The position numbers were made by a program, and so were the translations under genes. Shown here one piece after another: positions 25,979-35,779 of a stretch of DNA of 64,000 nucleotides. A model generated the notes under the pieces. That model searched no databases. It was not told the origin of the DNA and worked only from the letters and a program-made list of their open reading frames with translations. Source of the stretch: Shewanella aestuarii (lineage in GTDB: Bacteria > Pseudomonadota > Gammaproteobacteria > Enterobacterales > Shewanellaceae); NCBI RefSeq assembly GCF_011765625.1, contig NZ_CP050313.1, forward strand, positions 2,848,501 to 2,912,500. Direction: 5' to 3'. How positions within the stretch are numbered: the first letter of the stretch is position 1; every line of letters starts with the position of its first letter.

Positions 25979-27925
25979 ATGAGTCAACCACAAGGGTTAA
26001 ATCTCACTCGAGAACAAATAACCGCATTAGATAATGAGTTACTAACCTTACTATCCAAGCGACGTGAGTTAAGTTTAGAAGTCGCTAAAAGTAAAGAAAT
26101 CGATATTCGCCCAATTCGTGATACCCAAAGAGAAAAAGAGTTGCTAGAAAGGTTAGTTCAACAAGGGCGTGAAAAAGGTCTTGATGCTCACTTTGTAATA
26201 TCACTCTATCAAAGCATTATTGAAGACTCAGTACTCAATCAACAAGCTTTTTTACATGGTCGTGCAAACCCTGATACTCAAAAACAGCAATATACTATTG
26301 CTTATTTAGGCGCTCGTGGATCGTATTCATATCTTGCTGCCAGTAGATACTGTAATCGTCGCCAAGTAAGTATGATAGATTTTGGCTGCCAAAGCTTTGA
26401 TGACATTGTTAATGCAGTTGAGTCAGGACATGCCGATTATGGTTTCTTACCGATTGAAAATACCTCTTCAGGCTCAATCAATGAAGTATACGATGTTTTA
26501 CAGCACACTAGCTTATCAATTGTTGGTGAAACAACTATCGAAGTAGGCCATTGCTTATTAGGTCAACCTGGAGCCAGCTTAGCAGATATTAAAACCGTAT
26601 ATGCTCATCCACAACCAATTAGTCAATGCAGTCGCTATCTAAGTTTGCACCCGCATTTTAAGCTTGAGTATTGCTCTAGCAGTGCAGAGGCAATGAGTAA
26701 GGTAATAGAAGCTAATAACAACAGCGTTGCTGCAATTGGCAGTGCTGAAGGTGGCGCTTTATATCAATTAACGGCAATTGAAGATGGATTAGCAAATCAA
26801 AAAATTAATCAAAGTCGATTTATTGTCGTAGCTCGAAAAGCCGTTGCAGTACCGTCACAACTACCAGCCAAAACAACCTTGATTATGGCAACAGGCCAAA
26901 AGCCTGGAGCTTTAGTGGAAGCTTTGTTAGTACTTAAAGCACATAATCTCAATATGTCAAAATTAGAGTCTCGCCCTATTCCAGGTACACCTTGGGAAGA
27001 GATGTTCTATATTGATATTGACGGCAATTTAGCGACTCAGGATTTACAGCAAGCAATTAAGGAATTAGAACGTCTGACTCGATTTATCAAAGTGTTAGGC
27101 TGCTACCCAAGCGAAACGGTTAAACCCACTCAGTTATCGCAAGCACAGTTACTTATTGAGCCTAGCAGCTCTAAAGCAGCTGAAATAACAGAGAAAAAAA
27201 CATCCAATCAGCTACAACATAAATATAGTCGTGAATATCGCCAGCAAAACACTCAAGTAATTTGTAAACAATTACACATAGGTGATGGTCATTTTGCAGC
27301 TTTCTCCCTGATAAATATGTCTTTAACTGAAACTGAATTTACCTCCCTTGCAAAACAAAACAAAGAGGCTGGTTTTCAGGCGGTGATATTGACCGACTTT
27401 CATGGACAGTTAAATGAGTTACAATTTAAAAAGTATATACAAATCATTGAACAAGCAGGTCTAGTCGGTGTGCTTTATATAGAACAAGATTCAGATCTAG
27501 TCCATGGTCATTTAGCAGATATGTTGATGCTAAGTGGCCAACAAATGTTTAATCAGGGACTATTGAGCCAATTAGGTAAAATGAATGTTGGGGTGATTAT
27601 CGAAAGAAATAATATGGCCAGCATAGAAGATTGGTTAGCGGCAGCAGATAGAGTACTAGATCAAGGTAATCAACAAGTGGTGCTGTGCGAGTCTGGTATT
27701 AGAAGCTTTGCCCAACCTGAACGGGTAACTTTAGATTTAGCAGGGCTTATTGAAGTTAAAGATACCAGCCATTTACCGATAATCTGTAATATTGCAGCCA
27801 ATGCCACTGACATCGAATATTCACAAATTAAAGCTGCAAAGCAACTTAATGCAGATGGCGTAGTATTAAATGCTATGGAGTATGATGCAAATAGCCAGCT
27901 ACTTAGGCAGATGTATCAAGATTGA
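25979..27925 (+). CDS. pheA: Chorismate mutase / prephenate dehydratase with extra C-terminal DAHP-synthase-like domain
   Basis: Converts chorismate to prephenate and then to phenylpyruvate. At 648 aa it is far longer than E. coli PheA (386). The mutase domain is at about 8-95. The dehydratase domain is at about 105-290 (AYLGARGSYSYLAA, LPIENTSSGSINEVYD, SRFIVVARK in place of the usual TRF). The ACT domain is at about 298-375, with GALVEALLVL and the Phe-binding ESRP. After a polar linker, residues 425-648 resemble a type I-beta DAHP synthase (VLCESGIRSF, AADRVLDQGN, KQLNADGVVLNAMEYD), but the catalytic motifs are gone, so it is probably a non-catalytic or regulatory domain. Confidence 0.96.
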   Translation: MSQPQGLNLTREQITALDNELLTLLSKRRELSLEVAKSKEIDIRPIRDTQREKELLERLVQQGREKGLDAHFVISLYQSIIEDSVLNQQAFLHGRANPDTQKQQYTIAYLGARGSYSYLAASRYCNRRQVSMIDFGCQSFDDIVNAVESGHADYGFLPIENTSSGSINEVYDVLQHTSLSIVGETTIEVGHCLLGQPGASLADIKTVYAHPQPISQCSRYLSLHPHFKLEYCSSSAEAMSKVIEANNNSVAAIGSAEGGALYQLTAIEDGLANQKINQSRFIVVARKAVAVPSQLPAKTTLIMATGQKPGALVEALLVLKAHNLNMSKLESRPIPGTPWEEMFYIDIDGNLATQDLQQAIKELERLTRFIKVLGCYPSETVKPTQLSQAQLLIEPSSSKAAEITEKKTSNQLQHKYSREYRQQNTQVICKQLHIGDGHFAAFSLINMSLTETEFTSLAKQNKEAGFQAVILTDFHGQLNELQFKKYIQIIEQAGLVGVLYIEQDSDLVHGHLADMLMLSGQQMFNQGLLSQLGKMNVGVIIERNNMASIEDWLAAADRVLDQGNQQVVLCESGIRSFAQPERVTLDLAGLIEVKDTSHLPIICNIAANATDIEYSQIKAAKQLNADGVVLNAMEYDANSQLLRQMYQD

Positions 27926-27946
27926 TCGTTAATAATCATTTAGTAA

Positions 27947-27968
27947 AATGCCGGTAGCTACCGGCATT
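27947..27968. terminator. Palindromic hairpin between pheA and a convergent membrane gene
   Basis: AATGCCGGTAG / CTACCGGCATT is a perfect 22-bp palindrome 21 bp after the pheA stop. The T run is weak, so termination is inferred from position. Confidence 0.6.
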
Positions 27969-27998
27969 ATTGATGAATCTAATTAAAACATGAGAAGA

Positions 27999-28337
27999 CT
28001 AAACCATCACCCCTTCATTTAAGCTTATCCAGCCTTTAAAAATGCGATAGCTAAACCAACTGATCCCTAAAAGGTAAACAGGAATACTCAACCACATAGG
28101 GCTAATTAAATAACCTAATACAAAAAAAGGACACAAACCTATGATACTTAAACGCTGCCAACGTAAATGAGTCGCCAACAAACTGTTTGGTTTAATATTT
28201 TTTTGGATTAAATTAAACCAAAGGCTCACTAGCACCGGAATAAAAAATAGTGGGAACGCACTCATCAGCGCATATAGAAAATGACCGACAGTGTTATCTT
28301 GCGTGGTCTGTTTAGACAGCGTGTTCGAAGGGAGCAT
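27999..28337 (-). CDS. Small membrane protein, DUF4870-like
   Basis: About 112 aa with three to four hydrophobic segments, including VGHFLYALMSAFPLFFIPVLVSLW, LSIIGLCPFFVLGYL and SIPVYLLGISWFSYRIF, ending KGWISLNEG. The order (membrane pair, then SLLATHLRWQ, then membrane pair, then KGxxxLNEG) resembles DUF4870/YidH-like proteins of unknown function. The start is uncertain: ATG 28337 has GGAG upstream; ATG 28352 and a TTG at 28430 are in frame. It lies downstream of aroF-tyrA. Confidence 0.6.
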   Translation of the reverse strand: MLPSNTLSKQTTQDNTVGHFLYALMSAFPLFFIPVLVSLWFNLIQKNIKPNSLLATHLRWQRLSIIGLCPFFVLGYLISPMWLSIPVYLLGISWFSYRIFKGWISLNEGVMV

Positions 28338-28459
28338 GAGCACGTTCTCCATGGTGAGTTGATTGACGGTTTTAGTATACAAGACTGTGATTAATATCAC
28401 CGCCTTGTAAACATAAGCCTTAGATGACAATTACGCAAACAACAAAGAATGAAAAATGA

Positions 28460-29611
28460 TTAACCTGCCTTCATATCATTAACTGATTGCAACATTGCGC
28501 GACTTTCATGCTGAAATTGCGGTGCAAAATCTCCAAACCATTTCGCTACCCGCTTAAACTCTTCAACAAAAGCGTTTCTATTTCCTTCTTTAAGCATTGA
28601 TAATGCATCACGATAATTGTCTAGATAATCACTGATCACATCCTGACTACCTTGCTGAGCAAAGATAATATCGGCATAAAGCTCGGGATCTTGTGCAAAT
28701 AAGCGGCCTACCATCGCAAGTTCAAGCCGATAAATCGGTGAGCTAAATTGCAACAAACTATCAATATCAGCCTCTTCTTTACACAAATTCATACCATAAA
28801 CAAAACTTGAAAAGTGACGCATAGCTTGAACTAACTGCATGGCTTTATCATGACGCTCAGGTTCTGCTTCAACAATTCTGGCTCCCCAGATGGCAATTTG
28901 TTCAAGTAGCCATTGGTAAGCTTGCGGTTGACGGCCATGACAGACCACAACAACTTGTTTGGCCAAGCTACCAACATCTGGACCAAACATAGGGTGTAAA
29001 CCAACCACAGGCCCTTTATGTGCATTGAGCATTGCTTTAACAGGTTGTTCTTTAATTGAGGTTAAATCAGCTAAAATACAATCCTCAGGCAAGTTTGTTA
29101 AATGCTCGCGGATCACATCACAGGTCACGTTAATTGGGACAGTCACCAATACCATCCCCGCGCCGTCAAATAAGCTATCCGCTTGGTGCCAATCGCCTTT
29201 ATCTAGGCTTTTAACTTCATAACCAGACAAGCTCAACATTTGGGTAAACAATTGCCCTAACTGCCCCTCACCACCCACTACGACAACATGACCCAAATCA
29301 TGTTTAATTTGTTTAAAGCCAACGTCTTTTTCATTTAAATAAGATTCACGCATTAAACGACGTAGTACATCTTCAATTAGCTGCGGGGAAACATTCATCT
29401 TCTCAGCTTCATCACGACGTTTTGCTAACATCATCGCTTCACGTTGAGGCGCATAAATTGGGACTCCTGCAGCATGTTTTACCGCGCCAACTTGGGCAAC
29501 TAAATCTAAACGTTTACGAAGCAATAGCAGTAACTGCTGATCAACACCATCAATTAAATCACGAAGTTTTTCTAAATCAGCGGTCGTTTTCTCGTTCATC
29601 ATGCTCTTCAT
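28460..29611 (-). CDS. tyrA: Chorismate mutase / prephenate dehydrogenase (T-protein)
   Basis: Makes 4-hydroxyphenylpyruvate for tyrosine. 383 aa. The AroQ mutase domain comes first ([31 protein letters not shown], about 15-100). The NAD-binding dehydrogenase domain follows ([25 protein letters not shown], then [25 protein letters not shown] with the active-site His). The start shares a base with the aroF stop (TAATG), which implies coupling. An internal start at Met5 is possible. aroF-tyrA is the same pair as in E. coli. Confidence 0.97.
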   Translation of the reverse strand: MKSMMNEKTTADLEKLRDLIDGVDQQLLLLLRKRLDLVAQVGAVKHAAGVPIYAPQREAMMLAKRRDEAEKMNVSPQLIEDVLRRLMRESYLNEKDVGFKQIKHDLGHVVVVGGEGQLGQLFTQMLSLSGYEVKSLDKGDWHQADSLFDGAGMVLVTVPINVTCDVIREHLTNLPEDCILADLTSIKEQPVKAMLNAHKGPVVGLHPMFGPDVGSLAKQVVVVCHGRQPQAYQWLLEQIAIWGARIVEAEPERHDKAMQLVQAMRHFSSFVYGMNLCKEEADIDSLLQFSSPIYRLELAMVGRLFAQDPELYADIIFAQQGSQDVISDYLDNYRDALSMLKEGNRNAFVEEFKRVAKWFGDFAPQFQHESRAMLQSVNDMKAG

Positions 29612-30702
29612 TAACCATTAACTATTTGTAGTTCATCAAACCGAGTGGGTAAAACTGCAGATAATTGGTTAGCGCCTTCTCTTAAAATAGTTTCAGTTGT
29701 TGCCCAATCAATACAAGCATCTGTTACGGATACGCCATATTCAAGTTCACTGAGTGGCTTGTTAGCACTTTGATTGCCTGCTTTTAAATGGCTTTCTAGC
29801 ATAACACCAATAATGGATTTATTGCCTCTAACAATTTGATTAAATACATCTTCACAGACTTGTTTTTGGCGATTATGGTCTTTAGATGAATTTCCATGAC
29901 TACAATCAACCACTAAACGAGCATTTAATTTAGCGTTATGGATCTGCTCTTCTGAATCAGCAATACTTTGGGCATCATAATTTGGTGTTAAACCGCCTCG
30001 CAAAATAATATGTCCATCAGGATTACCCGCTGTTTGTAGTAATGACACCTGACCTTCTTGGTTAATGCCCATAAAACGATGGCTACTTGCCGCAGATTTA
30101 AGGGCATTAATTGCCACATCCAATTTACCATCTGTACCATTTTTGAACCCAACAGGCATAGATAGACCGGACGCCATTTCACGGTGCGTTTGCGACTCAG
30201 TAGTCCGAGCGCCTATGGCAGACCAAGTAACCAATTCAGAAATATACTGTGGGCTGATTGGATCTAACGCTTCAGTGGCAACAGGCAATTCTAATTCAGC
30301 CAACCAAATCATTAGCTCGCGCGCCATACGTAAACCTTTTTCAACATCAAAAGATTCATCCATATCGGGATCGTTAATCAGTCCCTTCCAGCCAATAGTC
30401 GTCCGTGGCTTTTCAAAGTAAACACGCATCAAAATATAAAATTCATCACTAAGTTCATCATGTAACTTTTTCAGCTTTAAGGCATATTCTTTTGCTGCAT
30501 CAATATCATGAATTGAACAAGGGCCTGTGACCACAAGCACGCGATTATCACATTTATGCACAATGTCAGCCACGGTTCTACGAGCATTGAGAATATAGCG
30601 ATAAGCATGAGCCGATAACGGTAATTCTTGTTTAAGCTGAGCAGGTGTTGATAACACCTGCTCAGAACTAATATGGACGTTATTGATAGTATCTTGCTGC
30701 AT
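29611..30702 (-). CDS. aroF: DAHP synthase, type I-alpha (AroF-like)
   Basis: Condenses PEP and erythrose-4-P, the entry to the shikimate pathway. 363 aa. Signatures: [67 protein letters not shown], and [13 protein letters not shown]. Its operon with tyrA suggests the tyrosine-regulated isozyme. A TyrR box is expected upstream, but I could not identify one with confidence between 30703 and 30850. Confidence 0.96.
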   Translation of the reverse strand: MQQDTINNVHISSEQVLSTPAQLKQELPLSAHAYRYILNARRTVADIVHKCDNRVLVVTGPCSIHDIDAAKEYALKLKKLHDELSDEFYILMRVYFEKPRTTIGWKGLINDPDMDESFDVEKGLRMARELMIWLAELELPVATEALDPISPQYISELVTWSAIGARTTESQTHREMASGLSMPVGFKNGTDGKLDVAINALKSAASSHRFMGINQEGQVSLLQTAGNPDGHIILRGGLTPNYDAQSIADSEEQIHNAKLNARLVVDCSHGNSSKDHNRQKQVCEDVFNQIVRGNKSIIGVMLESHLKAGNQSANKPLSELEYGVSVTDACIDWATTETILREGANQLSAVLPTRFDELQIVNG

Positions 30703-30885
30703 GATATCGACTCGCTTTTGGTTTAAGCTGCTAAAGTTAGCAAGCTTGATTTATAATTAAATAGTTACTGTAACACCGTAATGCTACACCATTACATAGT
30801 AAGGTAACTATGCCTTTGTGTTGGATTGAGATCAAGTGTTATTTTGCAGATTTGATCAAATAGTTATTCAAAATTTAATCCATAA

Positions 30886-30911
30886 AACAAAAACCCGCCT
30901 TTCGGCGGGTC
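30886..30911 (-). terminator. Terminator of the rpsP-rimM-trmD-rplS operon
   Basis: On the minus strand ACCCGCC, loop GAAA, GGCGGGT, then TTTTTGTTTT; it lies about 40 bp after the rplS stop. Confidence 0.9.
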
Positions 30912-30952
30912 TATGTGCGAACACTGCATCTTTTAAACTAAATTGAAAACTA

Positions 30953-31306
30953 TTACTTAGTTGCCAATTTTTCACGGATACGTGCAGATTTACCTGAACG
31001 CTCACGTAAGTAGTAAAGTTTAGCACGACGAACACGGCCGCGACGCTTAACTTCGATGCTAGCAATTAATGGGCTGTGCGTCTGGAAAGCACGCTCAACA
31101 CCTTCACCATTAGAGATTTTGCGTACTGTGAATGCAGAGTGCAAACCACGGTTACGCTTAGCAATAACCACACCTTCAAAAGCCTGAAGACGCTCTTTAT
31201 CACCTTCTTTTACGCGTACTTGAACTACTACTGTATCACCAGCACCAAACTCAGGTACGTCTTGTTTCATTTGCTCATCGTTGAGCATTTTAATGATGTT
31301 GTTCAT
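30953..31306 (-). CDS. rplS: 50S ribosomal protein L19
   Basis: 117-aa protein at the 30S/50S interface. [26 protein letters not shown], then [25 protein letters not shown] and [26 protein letters not shown] are diagnostic. It is the last gene of rpsP-rimM-trmD-rplS, 35 bp after trmD. Confidence 0.98.
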   Translation of the reverse strand: MNNIIKMLNDEQMKQDVPEFGAGDTVVVQVRVKEGDKERLQAFEGVVIAKRNRGLHSAFTVRKISNGEGVERAFQTHSPLIASIEVKRRGRVRRAKLYYLRERSGKSARIREKLATK

Positions 31307-31341
31307 AACTTACTCCGTTCTAGAATTAACTGAAGCGATGA

Positions 31342-32088
31342 CTATTTGGTAATATCCAATTCGTTTACAAACTGTGTTAAAAGTACTGTTTGTTCGTCAG
31401 TCAGAGCTAGATTTTCAAATATTTCTGGTCGTCGCAGAAAAGTTCTTCCGATACTTTGCTGTAACCGCCAGAGTCTAATTTTTTCGTGGTCACCGCTTAA
31501 CAACACTGCCGGTACATTCAAACCATCTAAGACTTCAGGGCGAGTGTAATGAGGACAATCCAGTAAACCGTCAGAGAAAGAGTCTTGCTCTGCCGATGCT
31601 TGCTTGCCTAGTACCCCAGGTACCAAACGCGCGACTGAATCGATCAAGGTCATTGCCGGCAACTCTCCGCCCGAAAGCACGTAATCACCAATTGACCATT
31701 CTTCATCCACTTCAGTTTGAATAATACGCTCATCAATACCTTCGTATCGACCACATACCAAAATCAAACTGTCTGATTTAGCTAACTCAGACACGCCTTG
31801 CTGATCCAGCTTGCGTCCCTGAGGAGATAGATAAATCACTTTCGCTCTGTCACCTGCTGCTGCTTTAGCAGCATGAATGGCATCACGTAAAGGTTGCACC
31901 ATCATTAACATACCTGGTCCACCGCCGTATGGGCGATCATCAACCGTGTTATGTCTATCATGGGTGAAATCACGAGGATTCCACGTTTGCACCTCAAGCA
32001 GGCCGTTTTTAACGGCTCGACCCGTTACCCCAAAGTCTGTAACGGCACGAAACATCTCTGGAAACAGGGTTATTACCCCTAACCACAT
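31342..32088 (-). CDS. trmD: tRNA (guanine-37-N1)-methyltransferase
   Basis: SPOUT-family enzyme methylating G37 of tRNAs to prevent frameshifting. 248 aa. Signatures: [35 protein letters not shown], the trefoil-knot SAM site [29 protein letters not shown], and the C-terminal [13 protein letters not shown]. It starts 15 bp after rimM. Confidence 0.98.
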   Translation of the reverse strand: MWLGVITLFPEMFRAVTDFGVTGRAVKNGLLEVQTWNPRDFTHDRHNTVDDRPYGGGPGMLMMVQPLRDAIHAAKAAAGDRAKVIYLSPQGRKLDQQGVSELAKSDSLILVCGRYEGIDERIIQTEVDEEWSIGDYVLSGGELPAMTLIDSVARLVPGVLGKQASAEQDSFSDGLLDCPHYTRPEVLDGLNVPAVLLSGDHEKIRLWRLQQSIGRTFLRRPEIFENLALTDEQTVLLTQFVNELDITK

Positions 32089-32103
32089 TTGTTGTACCTC
32101 GAC

Positions 32104-32633
32104 TTAGAAGTCAGGATCCCAATCCACTAATATCTGTTTACCTTGCAAATCCACTTTCAAAATGAATTGTTCAGGGACAAAGGGGATCATACGTTCCGCT
32201 TTGCCAAAAGCATCTTTGGCGTTAGCTTTAACAAAAAGTACGTCGTTAGATCCTGTTTCCACGATCTGATCAACAACCCCATGTTATAGCCGTTACTATT
32301 AGTCACTTCACAACCGATAAGATCACGGTGATAAAATTCATCATCAGCGAGTTCTTTCATCTGCTCAGGCAGAATGGCAATCTCACAATTTGTGAGCATT
32401 TGCGCCTGTTCCCGAGTGGTTACTCCTTCAAGTTCAGCGATAACCGCTTTACCTTGAGGACGCCACTGGTTGACTTTAACTTCACGCCATTGTCCTTGGT
32501 CAAAAATAAGCCAAGGAGAATAATCAAAAATGCCTTCAACAGAATCGGTATAGGCAGTGATTTTTAGCCAACCTTTAATGCCATGACTAGAGCCTAATTT
32601 ACCCAGTACTACTGGCTGTTGGTTACTACTCAT
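32104..32633 (-). pseudogene. rimM: Ribosome maturation factor RimM, single-base frameshift
   Basis: Helps 30S assembly by binding S19. The frame from 32633 begins with [24 protein letters not shown] and reads correctly to GYNMG. The remainder ([20 protein letters not shown], then [15 protein letters not shown], then WDPDF) lies in the next frame and stops at 32104. The break is at the G run 32277-32280 (CCCC on the plus strand): one extra G restores a 176-aa protein of normal length. The rest of the operon is intact, so a sequencing error is likely. Confidence 0.93.
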
Positions 32634-32653
32634 CTATCTATACCTAAACGCAA

Positions 32654-32905
32654 TTAAGCAGCAGCTTTACGTGCGTCTTTGATTAACTTAGCAACACGCT
32701 CAGATGTTGCCGCGCCAGTAGCTACCCAATGGTCAACGCGGTCTAAATCTAAACGTAAAGTTTCTTCTTGGCCTTTAGCTAAAGGATTGAAAAAACCAAC
32801 GCGTTCGATGAAACGACCGTCACGAGCATTGCGGCTATCAGCAACAACGATATTATAAAATGGACGCTTTTTTGCGCCGCCACGAGCTAAACGAATGGTA
32901 ACCAT
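32654..32905 (-). CDS. rpsP: 30S ribosomal protein S16
   Basis: 83 aa; [43 protein letters not shown] is a perfect S16 N-terminus. It heads the rpsP-rimM-trmD-rplS operon. GAGGAAT lies before the ATG. ffh lies 201 bp upstream on the same strand. Confidence 0.98.
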   Translation of the reverse strand: MVTIRLARGGAKKRPFYNIVVADSRNARDGRFIERVGFFNPLAKGQEETLRLDLDRVDHWVATGAATSERVAKLIKDARKAAA

Positions 32906-33106
32906 GCGTTTTATTCCTCTAATGATTTGCTAGAAGCAAAAATAAAAACTGGAACCCGTGTTCGCGAAGGTCCCAGAAAGAAAGCCGGAAGATTTTACCT
33001 GACTTTGAAACTATTGCAACCAAAAGCGGTGTTTTTTACAGCGCCATTTTGTTTGCGAGAAAAATCAGGTTGTCACTTCCGAGTGATAAATTAATTTTTG
33101 ATGATA

Positions 33107-34480
33107 TTAGCGGCCAGGAAACTTCATACCTGGCGGCAACATGCCGCTCATTCCGCGCATCATTTTTTTCATGCCACCTTTGCCAGACATTTTTTTCATC
33201 ATCTTCTGCATTTGGGTGAACTGCTTTAATAAACGATTCACATCTTGAATCTGAGTACCTGAACCATTAGCAATACGGCGTTTACGAGAACCTTTAATAA
33301 GATCAGGGTTTTTGCGTTCTTTAGCGGTCATTGAATTGATAATAGCTTCCATTTGGCCAGTCATTTTACCATCTTGAACTTGAGCTAGCGCCTCAGGTGG
33401 CAATTGCCCTACACCGGGAAGTTTCTCGATCATGCTCATCATGCCGCCCATGTTTTTCATTTGCTGCAATTGCTCACGGAAATCTTCAAGATCAAAGCTG
33501 CCTCCTTTTTTGACTTTAGAAGCAAGCTTCATTGCTTTGTCTTTATCAACGCCGCGTTCAACTTCTTCAATAAGCGACAATACGTCACCCATGCCCAAAA
33601 TACGTGATGCAATACGATCGGGATGAAACGGCTCCAAGGCATCGGTTTTTTCACCTACACCTAAGAACTTAATAGGTTTGCCTGTTATACTACGAATCGA
33701 TAAAGCGGCACCACCACGCGCATCACCATCAACCTTGGTCAAGATGACACCGGTTAATGGTAAAGCTTCATTAAACGCTTTGGCGGTATTCGCCGCATCT
33801 TGACCTGTCATTGCATCAACAACAAACAAGGTCTCAACTGGGTTAACTTCAGCGTGGAGCTGCTTAATTTCGTCCATCATTGCTTCGTCAACATGCAGGC
33901 GACCTGCGGTATCGACAATAACAACATCAATAAACTTTAACTTAGCATGGCTGATTGCAGCTTTAGCAATATCCAGTGGCTTTTGACTTACGTCAGATGG
34001 GAAAAACTCAACGTCGACTTCAGTGGCTAATGTTTCAAGCTGTTTAATTGCAGCAGGACGATAAACGTCGGCACTCACCACTAGTACCGATTTTTTATGG
34101 CGCGTACGAAGCAGTTTACCCAGTTTTGCAACGGAAGTGGTTTTACCCGCCCCTTGTAAACCTGCCATCATAATAACGGCAGGCGGCTGGGCTGCAAGAT
34201 TTAAAGCTTCATTAGCCTCGCCCATTGCGCGTTCAAGTTCACTTTGAACAATCTTAATAAAAGCTTGTCCAGGACTTAAACTTTTTGAAACTTCTTGACC
34301 GACAGCGCGTTCTTTAACGCTGTTAACGAACTCTCGTACTACTGGTAAAGCAACATCCGCTTCAAGTAAAGCCATGCGGACTTCACGTAACGTTTCTTTG
34401 ATATTGTCTTCAGTTAATCGACCACGACCACTGATATTCTTTAGTGTTCGCGACAATCTGTCAGATAGATTCTCAAACAT
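33107..34480 (-). CDS. ffh: Signal recognition particle GTPase Ffh (SRP54)
   Basis: Binds signal sequences together with 4.5S RNA and targets ribosomes to FtsY. 457 aa: helical N domain (MFENLSDRLSRTLKNISGRGRL), G domain (GLQGAGKTTSVAKLGKLL, DTAGRLHVDEAMMDEI, ILTKVDGDARGGAALS), and a methionine-rich M domain (FTQMQKMMKKMSGKGGMKKMMRGMSG) at the end. The start at 34480 is set by homology; the in-frame extension to 34531 is not part of the family. Confidence 0.98.
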   Translation of the reverse strand: MFENLSDRLSRTLKNISGRGRLTEDNIKETLREVRMALLEADVALPVVREFVNSVKERAVGQEVSKSLSPGQAFIKIVQSELERAMGEANEALNLAAQPPAVIMMAGLQGAGKTTSVAKLGKLLRTRHKKSVLVVSADVYRPAAIKQLETLATEVDVEFFPSDVSQKPLDIAKAAISHAKLKFIDVVIVDTAGRLHVDEAMMDEIKQLHAEVNPVETLFVVDAMTGQDAANTAKAFNEALPLTGVILTKVDGDARGGAALSIRSITGKPIKFLGVGEKTDALEPFHPDRIASRILGMGDVLSLIEEVERGVDKDKAMKLASKVKKGGSFDLEDFREQLQQMKNMGGMMSMIEKLPGVGQLPPEALAQVQDGKMTGQMEAIINSMTAKERKNPDLIKGSRKRRIANGSGTQIQDVNRLLKQFTQMQKMMKKMSGKGGMKKMMRGMSGMLPPGMKFPGR

Positions 34481-34768
34481 TAAACCGCTCTTATTTACGC
34501 TAATCGATATAATGGAAGCTATTATACCCAACTAGCGCCCAAATACGATACTTGATCGCCCGTAGAACAGGCAGTTAAAAAAATAAAGTAAATAATTTGG
34601 CGCTAACACTAAGATACTGTTAAATTTTGCGTAATAGGTCACTGACCATATTAGGGCGGTTCATGTTAATCTTAGTAAAAGATTAGCGTGTGATTCATTT
34701 AGCATCGTACTCATTACGGTAATAGCTTTTACAACACGAGCACAAACAACTTAATAGGTTTAAATTAG

Positions 34769-35557
34769 ATGGTTATTTTTTCAGCTTCAGCTATGTTGTT
34801 TTACTGTATCGCTTTGGTATTAGTTACCAGTAGGCTATTTCATGCTGATGGACCTAATCGCAAAATGGTTATGTTGTTTTCAGGTTTAGGTGTGGTAATG
34901 CATGCGTTTTTGCTATCTGCATCCATATTTACTGCTGAAGGACAAAATTTTAGCCTTACCAATGTAATTTCGTTAGTCAATTGGATTATTGCATTCTCTT
35001 TTACTGTGACATTACCACGCTTAAAAGTGGTAGTAATTTTACCGGTTATTTATGCTTTCTCGATTATCTCAGTTGCTTTGCTATGGCTATTACCACCACA
35101 GTACATCACCCACTTTGAATTACATCCTGAAATTTTAGCTCATGTGGTGTTATCGTTAATGGCATACAGCGCATTAATGATTGCCGCTTTGTATGCCATA
35201 CAATTATGGTTAATCCAAAAGAAGCTCAAAGATAAAAAGATGATCATGAGCCCTGCTATGCCGCCTTTGATGACGGTAGAACGGCAGCTATACCACCTGA
35301 TTTTGATTGGTTTCTTCTTACTTAGTTTATCGTTAATTACTGGATTTGTGTTCTTAGAGGATATGTTTGCTGATGGTAAAGGGCATAAAGCCATTTTATC
35401 TATCGCGGCTTGGGTAGTTTACGGAGCCATGTTATGGCAACACTTCACTATTGGTTGTCGAATTAGAACGGCAGTTATTTATAGCTTATCTGGCGCAACC
35501 TTATTATCGTTAGGTTATTTTGGGGCCAGAATCGTTAAAGAACTCATATTAACCTAA
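34769..35557 (+). CDS. ypjD: Inner-membrane protein YpjD (CcsA/HemX-like)
   Basis: 262 aa with about eight membrane segments, matching the YpjD/CcsA cytochrome c assembly family (for example LHPEILAHVVLSLMAYSALMIAALYAIQL, with conserved His, and WVVYGAMLWQHFTIGCRIRTAVIY near the end). The role of YpjD is not firmly known; relatives handle haem. It is divergent from ffh and upstream of the CorC-like gene, the same ffh-ypjD-yfjD neighbourhood as in E. coli. Confidence 0.9.
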   Translation: MVIFSASAMLFYCIALVLVTSRLFHADGPNRKMVMLFSGLGVVMHAFLLSASIFTAEGQNFSLTNVISLVNWIIAFSFTVTLPRLKVVVILPVIYAFSIISVALLWLLPPQYITHFELHPEILAHVVLSLMAYSALMIAALYAIQLWLIQKKLKDKKMIMSPAMPPLMTVERQLYHLILIGFFLLSLSLITGFVFLEDMFADGKGHKAILSIAAWVVYGAMLWQHFTIGCRIRTAVIYSLSGATLLSLGYFGARIVKELILT

Positions 35558-35574
35558 TCATAAGATATTATTTT

Positions 35575-35608
35575 AAAAGGCAAATTAAGTATTACTTTGC
35601 CTTTTTTT
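35575..35608 (+). terminator. Terminator of ypjD
   Basis: AAAAGGCAAA, 11-nt loop, TTTGCCTTTT followed by TTTT; it lies 17 bp after the ypjD stop. Confidence 0.85.
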
Positions 35609-35779
35609 ATTCCTAATTGTTATCAAAAGATATCGCTATATTTTATTTTTATCTTCTGGTTGTTAAACGAATTAAACTAAACTGACTTGACTCTTTTCGC
35701 AGGTCATTAATAATGTCTAACTTAATCACACAAATACTGGCTTACTCTCCAGTTCACTAGTTACAACGGAGCCCCATCT

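Noticed and set aside
30703..30850. TyrR boxes before aroF
   Set aside because: TGTAAC and GCTACA occur but at the wrong spacing for TGTAAA-N6-TTTACA.
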